A stretch of 64,000 nt of DNA from positions 1,036,470 through 1,100,469 of the forward strand of contig NW_019774513.1 in assembly GCF_001039355.2 (NCBI RefSeq), given 5' to 3'. The position numbers and the translations under genes were made by a program. Below are positions 1-11,262 of this stretch, one piece after another. How positions within the stretch are numbered: position 1 is the stretch's first letter; the number at the start of each line of letters is the position of its first letter. Origin of the DNA: Lingula anatina (lineage: Eukaryota; Brachiopoda; Lingulata; Lingulida; Lingulidae). The notes beneath the pieces are model-generated. The model was given only the letters and a program-made list of their open reading frames with translations. It ran no database searches and had not been told where the DNA came from.

Positions 1-342
1 ACCTCCAACGTGTCACCCAAACAAGCTAAAGAAATTTAACCTAAGGATTCACTGATTAGGCTAATCAGTTGGAAACTGATACGGCCAACACAGAAAATAT
101 TTGCGTTGTGGCGTTATATAGATTGTTTAGCAAGAGAAATAAATCTATTTTTAAAGCTTCTTTTAATTTTAGTCGGTAGTAACTTAATAAGGACAGAAAC
201 CGAATTAGCCTAAGTTGAAGAACAGTGATGTTTAACCAGCTGATCCATGTTATTTTAACATACATTGAAGGTTCTTTAAGCGAAAATAAATGTACACATA
301 GAATAAATTTAGCCAAAATTGTGGATTTTTTTTTCTTTCAAG
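1..342 (+). other. 3' part of intron 1 of peptidase copy 1
   Basis: No exon is visible here. The stretch is AT-rich and ends in a T-rich tract and the acceptor AG at 341-342, which opens exon 2 of the first peptidase gene. In the downstream paralogue exon 1 lies about 1.3 kb before exon 2, so the matching exon of this copy is expected outside the window on the left. Confidence 0.7.
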
Positions 343-3300
343 GGAAATGACAAGGTACCCTCACGTAGCCGGCACTGCAGAGGATTTTACAACAGCCGAG
401 GATCTTCGTAGGAAATGGCTGGAACAAGGTTTAGATGACGCTGTCTTGGTGCCGTATGATGTTCTCCTTTCCTATCCTGGAAATAAAACAAGCAACGACA
501 CGGCAAACAAGGTGTGTGTAAAAGCACATTTAGGTGGTGCAATAAGAACAAGACTTTAAATCTGAATGTCTGCATCTCTGCCAATCTTTTGACATTCCTT
601 TCTGGACAACCTGAATCACAAGTAATTGTTCATAAGTCTTTCATCAAATTTAGACATTGGTTCATAACCCACCGTTCAAATCGGACATTAGGCCTAGAAA
701 ATGCGGTTTATATACTGTGAAATGCTCTGAATTGCTTCGCTGGGGTGAGAAAGCACCAAATAATTGTAAAAACCTAATAATACCGATGTGTATTACTTAC
801 TTTGGGATACTTTGAGTTTCATACTACATGTATTTCAGGCTCAGATTCTAGACAGTAACGGCAATGTCATTTGGCAGACTCCCCTCGAGGAGGCAGCCCT
901 GGATAAGGCGTCTAGCACCAAGGATCCCCGAGCACCCCCACCATTTAACGCTTACTCAAAGAACGGTACCGTAGAGGTATGAATGTGATTACAAAATGCG
1001 GATGAGTTTGGCAAATCATTATTGATTTTGCGAAAGGACCTTTGATTAAGTTCTTTACTTTTGATGACAGTTTTATCATTTCTTGTCTTTTCAACTAAGT
1101 AATGATTGTTCAGAATGTGTGTTTCCTCCCTAAAATGCATCTGACACCAAACTGATGCTCTGTTATGATGCTTTTCAGAATAGTAGACTCGTCTACGTAA
1201 ACTACGGGCGAATTGAAGACTTCTTCTTCATAACGCGCAACAAAAGCATGGACGTAAATGGTGCTATAGTCATCGCCAGATACGGGAAAATATTCAGGGG
1301 AGATAAGGTATAGTAGGACACACCGTTATTTTTATTACTATTTATATTACTTTATTATCGCTATTCCACTTTCATGAAATGTTTGATGACATCTGACAGC
1401 CCTTATCTTTGCAGATATGACATAATTCAACTGTAAATCTTTATAAGTTGACAAGCAATTTGAAGAGCTCCATGGCAAAATGCCCAGGGTTTGACACTTT
1501 AATAATGTCAGGCCCGTAGCCAGGGGGGTTCGGGAGGTTCGAAAGAACCGCCCTTTTTGTCAGGAAAAGGTCTAATCTGGGTAAATTTTTATCTTTGTGC
1601 ACGAAGAATTCATTGTAAAAGGTCCACTTTTTCGGAAAAAGAACCCCCCTTTTGAAATTGTTGGCTACGGGCCTGAATGTTGGGTTTACGTAAACGTTGA
1701 GTGAGGAAATGTATGTATAATCTGGCATATAAGAAGTTGTGATGTTCTCCATACTCTCACCCGCCCACCCTTTTTGTTCACGGTGAAAATGGACTCATCA
1801 TAAAATACAAAATGGCTCCAATTCTGACCTACGGTCCATGCAATAGTTCCATGTCCCAGCCCATTTCCTTCTTGTTCGACTGCTTACCAAGGTACATGTA
1901 ATAAGTGTTTTCCTCTTGGCAACCCTGGTGTGAATTCCTGTAGCATGGAGACTTCTATGAACATTTCTTTTGCTAACCTCACCATGTAACATGCGCTGGA
2001 CGGTGCCAAATCCCTTGACAGCATGAAAAGACGGCTGTCGTTTCTGGCGCTAGTCTTCTTCGTATAGATGGTACAATACTTTTGTCACCCCTATGTAGAT
2101 TTTAATTAAGTAAGGTTAAAGTATAAAAGGGGTAATCTCCGACAAAAAAGTAGAACTATGAAAATTCATGATCCAGACAAATTTGTAAAGCAATCCCTCT
2201 CTTCTAATTTGTTTAGATTGTCACTGTCACACAGTTTCAGCTTACATTACCCCTTCTTGCTACCATGGCTAACGGTGTAACGCTATTTAGATTTTGCTGT
2301 ACCTCCCACAACTTTGGGCGTCCGTTAGACTTTTTGATATATGGAACTTGCAAAAAATATTATTTCAAATATGAAATAAAAAAATAGCAGTGCATTCTCA
2401 AAAATAACAATTAACTTTGTGCTCAGGTCCGTCATGCCACTATGTTCAATGCGTCTGCTGTTATCCTATACTCGGACCCCAAGGATTACGCTGTTGACCC
2501 TAATGGAGCCGTTTTCCCCAATTCCTGGTGGTTACCCGGCACAGGAGTACAAAGGGGGTCAACTTTCATTGGTAATGGCGACCCCCTTACCCCTGGGTAT
2601 CCAGCTGTTGGTAAGTAGACTGACTATAGGTTATATTCATTGATCTTTGACATCATGCACTTGGAGAGAGAGAAGAAAGTAAAGAATTACAATTAGAAAA
2701 TTGGAAAATCTTAAACGATCTCGAGGAAGAGATTAATTTTTAAAAAAATCAAAAAGAATAGGTACAGAGTATTTTGGCAAACTGCTCATTTTTTTCCAAA
2801 GTGGACTTCATCTATAAATAACAGCTTGCCGTTTAAGTTTTCTTTTTAGTTTTCTTGGAGATGCATCAGTTTGTCGATTGCAACGACGTGCAATTGAAGC
2901 AAGGTTTAATTCAATTGTTACAACGAAGAGATAAATAAATGGAAATGAAGCTAGACTTTTCATTCGTTGATTCAAGAATTGCACGATATACTAGCATAAC
3001 TTATGAATTTGAATTATAAAAAAATTCCTTAGTGCTTTGACACTTTGACTCTGTGGTAGGTATTTAAGGGTGTTTTTTTTTAGATTACTCTTATCGTGAG
3101 CTCATAGAAGAGCTGGAGGAGAAAATGGAGATGCCGCAGATCCCAGCGCACCCTATCGGCTACGATTATGCCAAGGAGCTACTCAACACAATGGGCGGGG
3201 AGGAAGTACCTGCTTCGTGGAGAGGAGATATGGCGCATGTCACATACAGATTTGGGGGCTATTTAATGGACAATAAGTAAGTCACATGTGACGGTCAAAG

Positions 3301-6300
3301 AAAACTTACATTAAGGTATTTGTGTATCATGGCATGATAGCTATGATGAAGTTTTGAGTTTTTATTTACCAAGATTTTGATTATTTCATTTTGTTATTAT
3401 ATAAACTTTACGCATTAGACGCACAGTAGAATTTGGAACGGAAGAAGGGGGGGGGGCAGGTAAAATACAGACTTGACATTTAATATGGAATATTTTTTCC
3501 AAATCATTTTTCATCAGTTTTTTTCCTATTTTACTGACTGATAAATGAAAATAAGGATTAAAATCGTGTTCTAATAACTTTTAATTATCTCTTTGATGTC
3601 ATTGTGACATCAGTTCATTAATGGAATTCGCCAGAGAAGCAAACAAAAACACATTGCCTTTTCTACTTCATACGGCAACCATTAAATGAGATATTTTAGA
3701 TCTCCATATTTTCCAAATTATTGTCTGTAAAAGAGTTACACGCTCCACAAAGGACCCTCATGNTAGTTAAAGCACTGAACATAAAACCAGAAGAAATACG
3801 ACGTTGTTTTTCAATATGAATGCAATTTCGTTACTGTCAGATCACTTCTTAAATGAGACTCTGTGAGAAAAGCCTCAAGCCAAATTTACAAAAATTATCT
3901 ATAGACACAAGGTGTTTTGTTCAAAACTTATTCGACTTTTAGGCTGCACGTGTTTTCATTTCCAAATGCCATCATCTGTTTCCAAACATTAGATAAACGT
4001 TAGATGTATATGCTTTGTCCTTTTAATATGTTTGTAAAATATAAAATACAGTATAATGCTGTATATTCTTTCGAACTCTAATGATTTCAATTTAAATGTT
4101 TAATGTTTTTAATGTTAAAACAAACCAAATTATGACATGCATTAGAATTCGTCAAGTGTTTATTAGAGATAAATGAACTTTATTCAGAACCCTGAGAGTA
4201 GAGAATCACAACACGAGAGAGATCAGAACAACCTACAATGCCATTGGGATAATACGAGGGGCAGTGGAACCAGGTAACAGCAGGTTTTTTATCATCATTA
4301 TAATCATGGAAAATAATCGAAAATACACAAAAATATTCTATGAGAATGTTTCTGAAACTTTTGAAACTTTTTCATACTTTCGATACTGGTTTTCCAATAC
4401 AGTTCCATGTAACATATTCTAAGAACGTCCCCAAGCCCTTGAGATTCTCATTTTTATCTTGATCGTGTAATAGTTTGGAGCGTAGAATTGACTTTTTATT
4501 CATGAACAAAAATATACCAAATGATATTTGTATTGCTCTTATTTTTCATAATTTAGAAATATACAAATAAAAATACGGTATATTGAAGATGTGCAGGCTT
4601 ATAAAATGTTTTACAAGGTCTTTTTTTAGCAATATATATCCTTGTTATTGCTTTTACACAGGAAGGCACTTAAAAGAACGTAATATTTGTCTGCGCGACT
4701 GCTTTTTTATATATCTATGCTTATATCAAACTTCATAAAAGTTACCTGTCTGTAATTCATTGTTTATGCATAACGACACTCCTCGTGTAGAATGGCATTG
4801 AATGATGAGAAAACTGACTTTGAAGACTTTTAGAATCTGAATAACATGGAGACTATTAATTCTGTAAAAGTTATTAGATAGATAAGGTTTTTTGGTTAGT
4901 AAGAACTGAAAAAAAATGCTAAAAAGGTAATTTTGGATGCGAAAAAAGAAAATTTACATAACTTACAATAAATATAATCGACATGTCGCCTCACCTTCAG
5001 TGTAAAAAATAAAATTCAGCAATAAAATATTTAATACCATAGGGGTAACAAAATACACTTCATTTTATAAATTTCTTTTTCAGACCGCTATGTGATCGTT
5101 GGGAACCACCGTGATGCCTGGGCGTACGGTGCCGTGGACCCCACCAGTGGGACCGCCGTCCTTCTGGAGCTGACAAGGGCCCTGGGGAGTCTGGTCAAAG
5201 AAGGTAACCTTAACCATGGCCTTAAGGTTCAAATCCAATCAATTGCTGCATTCAAGTATTTTTATTAAATGAGATAGAATAAGAGAGACTGAGTCTTTTT
5301 GCAGTCACAAGTGCACTTTAAATCATATAGTCCTGAAATTTGGTCCTGTTATATCTTTAAGGTTGGAGACCACGTAGAACCATAATGTTTGGTAGCTGGG
5401 GTGCGGAAGAATACGCATTGATTGGGTCCACTGAGTGGGTTGAGCAGTACATTAAAGCTCTCGGGGAGAGGGCGGTGGCATACATCAACGTTGATATCGC
5501 CGTGGAGTATCATTACAAACTTAGTGTTGGGGCCTCACCACTGCTGTATGAGGCGGTGTACGCTGCAACGAAAGAGGTAAAACAATTATTTTTGTAACAG
5601 TGTCAGGGTTGCTGGCATTATACTTTGCAAGATTTGTGTACTTATTATTTAGCATAAATAACACTCTAGAGCAAAAATGAACAGTATTCGTGAACATGCT
5701 CACAGTTGTCAACACTGCCATTCAAGTAGTTTGTTAAAAAATACTTTTACGGCCAAATTTTCCTTTTCTCCTTTTGTTCTAACCACTAATCTTATAGAAG
5801 CTGCATGTACTTTTCTTTCACTATGATCTTCACATTTTATTTCGTATAAGGTTCCTGATCCGGAAAGTACGATGTTCAGCAATGTTTATGATTCTTGGCA
5901 GAAGAGGACGAACTCGAGTCAAAATCCGAAGTTCGTGCATGTTGTTATTTTCCAATGCTCACTACTGGCATAATTATTTTGAGGCTTTTTGCTTAAATTT
6001 TTTAAAATCGAATGTTATTTTTAAAATGTATGAAAGTATTATTGAAATATCTTATATCTATCCGAATTTATTAAGAGGTTCAACAACAAATGTCACGTAT
6101 GTACAAGCACGTACGGATCTCTCATTGTGTCCTTTAAAGGGGCGTCTTCGTTGTCATTAAGACGTCCTTTCTCTGAGAATCCCCTGCGAATTCCTATCTT
6201 ATTTAGGAAATACAAATAAAGATGACTGTCCCCAAATAATGAAAACCAGCATTAAAGATATTGAGTGATTATATTAATTAAAAAGTTACGTTTTTATAAA

Positions 6301-8616
6301 AGGATCCGAGACCTTGGATCGGGTAGCGACTATGCTCCCTTCTTCCAAAGAGCCGGGATTCCTGCAGTTGATTTGAGCTACACTTTTGATGACGTAAGTT
6401 TATTAATAAATTACGCGTTATCGTTATCGTTCTAGAAAATTATCTATGTAAGGGTGATCTTTATTTTATTTCTAAATTATTAAATAATTGAACTTACGAA
6501 TTGTAAAAAGTTATGGGAAAGGAGGTACAATATTATAAGACATAGAAATTTGCATATTGTCTCATTAATATTTCAGGATTTAATGTAAAATTTTGTTATG
6601 TAAAATGGCATTCCTCTGTAAAATGGGTAATAAAAACAATAAAAAAAAAAAATAAAAAAATAAAAAAAAAAGTTATGGGAAATCAAAACAGCCAGTATCA
6701 AATATGATATTTATTTTGAACTCTGAAAGTCGTGTGTTTTAATTTGTCTTTCTATATATTTAGTGATATGACCAACAACAAATTTACTGCGGTACAAATT
6801 TTAAGTGCCGTTATGTCGGCAAATCTGTCTTGAAATAAGACACCAGAAAAACGATACTCTAAAACATTTCTTATTTACATAGGAAGAATGGGCCATATCC
6901 AGTTACCCTCTGTATCACTCTGTTTACGAAACTTTCCTCTTGGTAACTAACTACACTGATCCCACATTTAAATGGCACCAGTCGCTCTGTCGTATCTGTG
7001 GTGAGATTGCCAGGTACATGGCGGACACCGTCATACTGCCAATGGACGTCAGAGGATATGCAACTAAACTTGAAACCATGCTCCAGAAATTCAAAGAAGC
7101 AAATAACGAGACCTGGCTGAACAGTAATGGTGTTTCTTTAGGTAAGTTACGTTGCATTTTAACGGACAACGATGGGGGGACTTGAGGTTCGCAGTGTATC
7201 ATGACAAGAAGTACCTCAGAGCGCAGTTTTGGCCAATAATTCAGAGATTGTAATCACAAGTCTGTGGTTCCAAGTCACAAACTGCCATTTCGTTTATTAG
7301 GCCTTACTTACACTAGTGCACTCCGGCTATAAACAAGGCCATTGTTTTATTTTAGCAGTGGCAGCAGGACTAAGGCACAACTGTATCTTTAAATACACTT
7401 CCACCTTCAAATGTTTCCTTTTGCGCTGTATGAAAAAATGGATGGATTAGACAATAGACATGCTTGCTTTATGCTATTTCTTTAAAAGACACAACAGGTG
7501 TATCCTGTCCACTTGGCAGGCATGCAGTAGAAAACATTGTCTTGTTGTCATCAGCGATACTTTTATAATGATGTTACCTATTTGTTTGTTAATTCTAAAC
7601 GATCACTCTTTTTGCCAGCAAATCTGAGCACAGCAGTGAACGAATTTCGACGTGTTGCAGACGCCTTTCATGAAGGAATACAAAAAGTTAACAAGAAAGA
7701 GTAAGTTAACAATTCGAATTTGACACCCTACTGCAATCAATCACTAACGCATATGTATACCACAGGGTGATATAATTGGTATTTATATAAGCTGCTATGT
7801 ACATGGAAGATAATATATCAGGGGCGGATCCAGAGCTATATACTGACAGTCTTCCAAATTATCTTTGTTGATTCATCCTCCAATTTTGACCGTCTTCCAA
7901 CATTAAAAATTGGATACCCGTCAATGTAAACTTGAAAATCTGACCGTCTTCTGGAAGACCCAGAAGACGGCCTAAATCCGCCCCTGTATATTACATAATT
8001 AAATTTATTTTTCTCATGGATAGGTGATGGATATTGCCCCCTTTTCAAACAGGAAACTATCTGATTCCGTAAGGGAATAAATAGATCATGAAATAGTGAC
8101 ACGCATGTCGCATATTAGTATTGTCGGATCTCCTAAGAAATTGGGCGAGATCTTTCTACCCAGTGACAAAATGTTCTTGAATGTTTTTGGCACTATTTTT
8201 ATGTTACGGTGTATTATACGATTCAAGAGATAAAAAACAAGAAGGAAGTCACATTTTTGGCCGTCGGGACGCTCACTTGCGCCATCTGACGATCAAAACC
8301 AGCACTGTTTTTAAATGTCTAATTCTTCGATTTACCATTCCAGCCCTTTTGCCGTGAGACGTGTTAATGACCAGATGATGCTGTTAGAGCGTGGGTTCAC
8401 TGATCCCGCTGGGCTGCCCGGTCGGCCTCTCATGAAGTGTGTATAACTAACTTCAGAAGTGAAATAGTTAACTGGTCATGATTGCCTACCTTGCCACTCT
8501 TTCTCTTCTTCTTCTTCTTTCCTTATTTTTGAATTATTTACAAAATTGTATTCTCCTCTCGGTCCTCTCTCTCTCTCTCATTATACTTTTGAAATTTCAC
8601 ACTACCCTCATTTCCT

Positions 8617-8668
<52 letters not shown>

Positions 8669-8934
8669 GCACGGCACTCGAAAAACACTGCCTTACTCTT
8701 CTTCTCCATTACAGGCACGTTATATTCGCACCGAGCAGTAAGAACACCTACGCCAGCTCGGGATTCCCTGGGCTCACCGACGCACTGTTTGACATAGAGA
8801 GCAAAGCACCAGACGAACAGATGAAACAGTGGCGGCTTGTTAGGAGGCAAATGGCCGTGGCGATTTTTACCATTAACTCTGCTGCCAGCACTCTACGAAA
8901 TGTCACGGGACTCCATGGAAGTATGAGCAACTAA
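343..8934 (+). CDS. M28B zinc metallopeptidase, NAALADase/GCPII-like, copy 1 (first exon outside window)
   Basis: Exons: 343-511, 839-976, 1179-1307, 2427-2610, 3084-3276, 4188-4273, 5084-5203, 5362-5576, 5851-5930, 6303-6393, 6883-7141, 7619-7700, 8344-8436, 8715-8934 (stop TAA 8932-8934). Phases join without a break. Family members are type II membrane ectopeptidases that release C-terminal residues from peptides with a two-zinc site. The zinc ligands are all present: His and Asp in [12 protein letters not shown], the Glu pair in SWGAEE, Asp in INVD, and His in [15 protein letters not shown] and [10 protein letters not shown] resemble the NAALADL1 branch more than human GCPII. Exon 1 (signal anchor) is missing only because the window starts too late. 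Two MITE-like insertions (1509-1675, 7819-7986) sit in introns and are absent from copy 2. The exon 10 donor is an unusual GTTCGT, shared with copy 2. No stop or frameshift is seen, so the gene looks functional. Confidence 0.93.
1509..1675. mobile_element. MITE-like element in intron 4 of peptidase copy 1
   Basis: The element is 167 bp and begins and ends with a perfect 14-bp terminal inverted repeat (CAGGCCCGTAGCCA), followed by a shared GGGGTTC-like core. The 5-bp sequence AATGT flanks it on both sides (1504-1508 and 1676-1680), as expected of a target-site duplication. It encodes no protein. Paralogous copy 2 has alignable flanks near 14200-14232 but no element, so this looks like an insertion after the gene duplication. 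Confidence 0.85.
3763..3763. other. Single ambiguous base (n)
   Basis: One undetermined base lies in intron 6 of peptidase copy 1, between exons ending at 3276 and starting at 4188. It has no coding effect. Confidence 0.99.
7819..7986. mobile_element. hAT-like MITE in intron 13 of peptidase copy 1
   Basis: A 168-bp element with terminal inverted repeats starting CAGGGGCGGAT (11 bp perfect, then degenerate). This type of end is common among hAT-derived MITEs in animals. TATAT flanks both ends (7814-7818 and 7987-7991), but in AT-rich DNA this could be chance, and hAT elements normally leave 8 bp. The interior carries short inverted GTCTTCC/GGAAGAC-like words. The same intron of copy 2 has no element. 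Confidence 0.75.
8507..8669. repeat. Compound CTT / (CT)n / (CA)n microsatellite
   Basis: Short CTT repeats near 8507-8520, then a (TC)n run to about 8658 that passes directly into (CA)n. It lies in the last intron of peptidase copy 1, just before the final exon at 8715. Copy 2 has a different C-run plus CA repeat at the same place (20239-20275), so the tract evolves independently in each copy. Confidence 0.9.
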
Positions 8935-9220
8935 CCAATGAGAACACGTGTTTGTACATGGTTACTGATGTCAATAACACATATATGTACGTTGGTATTG
9001 ATAATACCCAATGATATATCTATTTTTAAATTTTGCTAGGAAATGTAACTATTAGAATAGATGCACATAAAGGAATATGGCGTTATTAACATTAACGGTT
9101 TGTTTTACATGAATATTCTAGATCGAACCCTTTATATCGTATTAACGTAGTAGTGTCATATGTAATTATATGTACATGTAGCTGAAAAATACATTCCAGA
9201 TTGACTAGAAGACGACGAGC

Positions 9221-9226
9221 AATAAA
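9221..9226 (+). terminator. Candidate polyadenylation signal AATAAA, peptidase copy 1
   Basis: This canonical hexamer lies 287 bp after the stop codon of copy 1. The aligned place in copy 2 reads CACAAA and has lost the hexamer, so the two genes probably end at different sites. Transcript evidence is needed to confirm its use. Confidence 0.4.
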
Positions 9227-9760
9227 AATCTATTTACACTTTTATACAAGAATAGACATAAGGCTTCCGTCCCTTTTATTGTATCAAAGAAGAGTAATTT
9301 CTGCGAGACAATTCAACATTGCAGACATATCATAACAAGTAAATAGTCGTGGACAATATATACTGGCCAAAAGAGAAACGCGAAAAGTTTTGTTTTGATC
9401 ACAGTCCTTCAAAATACCGAAATATGCACGTTAGTATGGTCACAAAATAAAAATGAACTAAACGAACTAAAATACTTATCTTTACAACAAAATAAGACTA
9501 AATTAAACTCTAATATAACAAAAAGCAAACCAACCAAGCCAATATTTACCTGTAAAAGGTTGAACATCGTGAGTGGACGAATGTGCCGCCAAATGAGGTA
9601 GGGCGTGTTTTATACTATTGGAACTATTGTTAATAGAAACCAAACAGCGCATGGATGACAATGTTATTTCCATGGTTACCGCGCCAGGCCGTATGAACAA
9701 CCCGCAGGGACCCGCAGAGTAAGTAAAGGGACTTTACAGCGGGACTGTACCACAGGCAAA

Positions 9761-9994
9761 GACTAATGGTGCGCCCGTTGGCAAAAAACTGATACTGTCA
9801 AACTCTGTTTTAAACGACATAGATTTGTACTCACACCAGAGTAGATCAAGCGTCCCTTTTAATCATTGATCGTCCAAAAAATGGAGTAACGAGGTTGCCA
9901 CAGGTCACAGAATTGAAATGCCCAATGGTCACGTTTTCGATAACCGTTGAAATATAATAAGGTTTAAGCTGATTTCCTGACACCAGTATTTCTA
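9761..9994. repeat. 3'-flank block shared by both peptidase copies (left copy)
   Basis: This 234-bp block is about 90% identical by eye to 21781-22014. It lies 0.8 kb after the stop codon of copy 1, against 1.2 kb in copy 2. It marks how far the duplication reaches, or is an independent dispersed repeat. A minus-strand frame ends in similar peptides in both blocks, but nine codon differences change the residue and only two are silent, so it is not a conserved protein. Confidence 0.7.
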
Positions 9995-10640
9995 GGCAAA
10001 TGAGAAAACAGTAGATCCATTTGATTTGTTGCTGTATCAGGGAGGCCTTTAATGTACAACACGAAAAACATAGAACCAAGAACCAATCCAGGTAGGATAC
10101 CACTATTCACTAATTATTTTTCCAGTTCGAAAAGGCTCCTTGAATTCTCACTTTCTGTTTCCTTCCTATTAGGAATGCTCTAGTCCAAGGTATCAAATAC
10201 TCCGGGATACCATGAATATTTGTTCAGTAGTCTAAGATGGGATACTTTGTTTAACACCTTAAGAAAGTCTAACGCCAATTCTCCCTCCCTATATCTACAA
10301 TGTCCTTCCATTCCTCCATCACAGTTAGAAGTTGTAACACCGTTGATCAGTTAGGAATAAACCCATATTGTCTATCTGATTGTAAATTGTATGAGATCAG
10401 ATGTCTCATGGTTTTATAGCAAGTACAGGTTAAAATAACAGGTCTATAGTTCCTGGGGGGGGGGGGGACTGCCCCTTTTTTTGTAAATGACTGAGAAAAT
10501 GGCTATTTTTCCATACACTGGGATATTCTCCCTGATCCAATAACGTGTTGAATTATATTAAAAGAATACATGTACCACAATGTTACTTACATTCTTAGAG
10601 GACTCTTTAGTGTATTCCGCCTGGCCCTGTGGACTTTGTA
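9995..10640 (-). mobile_element. Degenerate non-LTR retrotransposon reverse transcriptase remnant
   Basis: Read on the minus strand across several frames, this stretch shows short words typical of LINE reverse transcriptases in the right order: GPGGIH near 10611-10631, IYKKRGS near 10469-10492, NYRP followed by a leucine-threonine word near 10430-10457, then a Gly-Ile-x-Pro-Gly-x-Val-Leu-Gly word near 10075-10101 and a Leu-Tyr-Ile-x-x-Leu-Pro-Asp word near 10037-10065. In-frame stops and frameshifts interrupt it throughout, and the YADD catalytic box is not recognisable, so it is dead. It abuts the shared 3'-flank block and is not present after copy 2. The clade (CR1/L2-like or other) cannot be assigned by eye. 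Confidence 0.65.
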
Positions 10641-11262
10641 TGATTTATTTTTTGCCTCTTTCCTACGGATTTAGGTAAGATGGTCAATTCAAGTTAATTT
10701 ATTATGAGTTCAACTGGAAGTGCTGAAATTCCTCCTTCTGGACCCTTTGTGAATACTGAAATAAAGAATGCTGCTACATGTGGTCAGCAACTCGTTTTCC
10801 GAAATTTGGAGATTTGCAATACCTGGCCCAGTAACTCAAAAGCATCGCGCACTGCGACCGAAGGCAAGCGTCTCGATTGCATAACTCGCCCATACTCGCC
10901 CAATATAATACATTGTAGCCTCTATGTGATATCGTTATTCGCAACACGCGATGCTTTCGAGTTTCGGAGCCCAGTGCTGTATTCGGTTTAGGGTTTCACA
11001 AAATTCTTTGTGCGGGAATCACTTTTATATTTCTAATTCCTGTGGCAACATCTTTCTTTATTTCCGAATGCTCTTCTTTCAAATATTTTTGTCTTTTCAC
11101 TTGGAAGAAGGGAACACAGGCTTCCCTATGCATATTTCCTTCACTGACCCACTTGATGCAACACTGAGCAAACGAACAATACGTACGCCCTATGCACGCA
11201 TGTACATATTATTCGGCCGAATATAAGGTCTAGGTCAATCTCTTGCCTGTGCGTGGTGGAAA
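10641..11262 (+). promoter_or_regulatory. Presumed upstream region of peptidase copy 2
   Basis: No exon is recognised between the retrotransposon remnant and the start codon of copy 2. A TATA-like TATAAGG occurs at 11222-11228, 41 bp before the ATG. This would leave a very short 5' UTR, so it may be fortuitous. The ATG context (AAAATGG) is favourable. Confidence 0.3.

Noticed and set aside
1441-1752. 103-codon minus-strand frame in intron 4 of peptidase copy 1.
   Set aside because: It runs through the MITE at 1509-1675 and is explained by it.
7836-8102. 88-codon minus-strand frame in intron 13 of peptidase copy 1.
   Set aside because: It overlaps the MITE at 7819-7986 and has no counterpart in copy 2.
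8478-8850. Open frames on both strands across the CT/CA microsatellite.
   Set aside because: Leu-Ser and Arg-Glu runs come from the dinucleotide repeat; the true coding sequence is exon 15 from 8715.
9846-10103. Minus-strand frame whose last ~47 residues resemble a minus-strand frame at 21865-22089.
   Set aside because: Nine codon differences change the residue and only two are silent, the opposite of protein conservation, and the upstream halves are unrelated.
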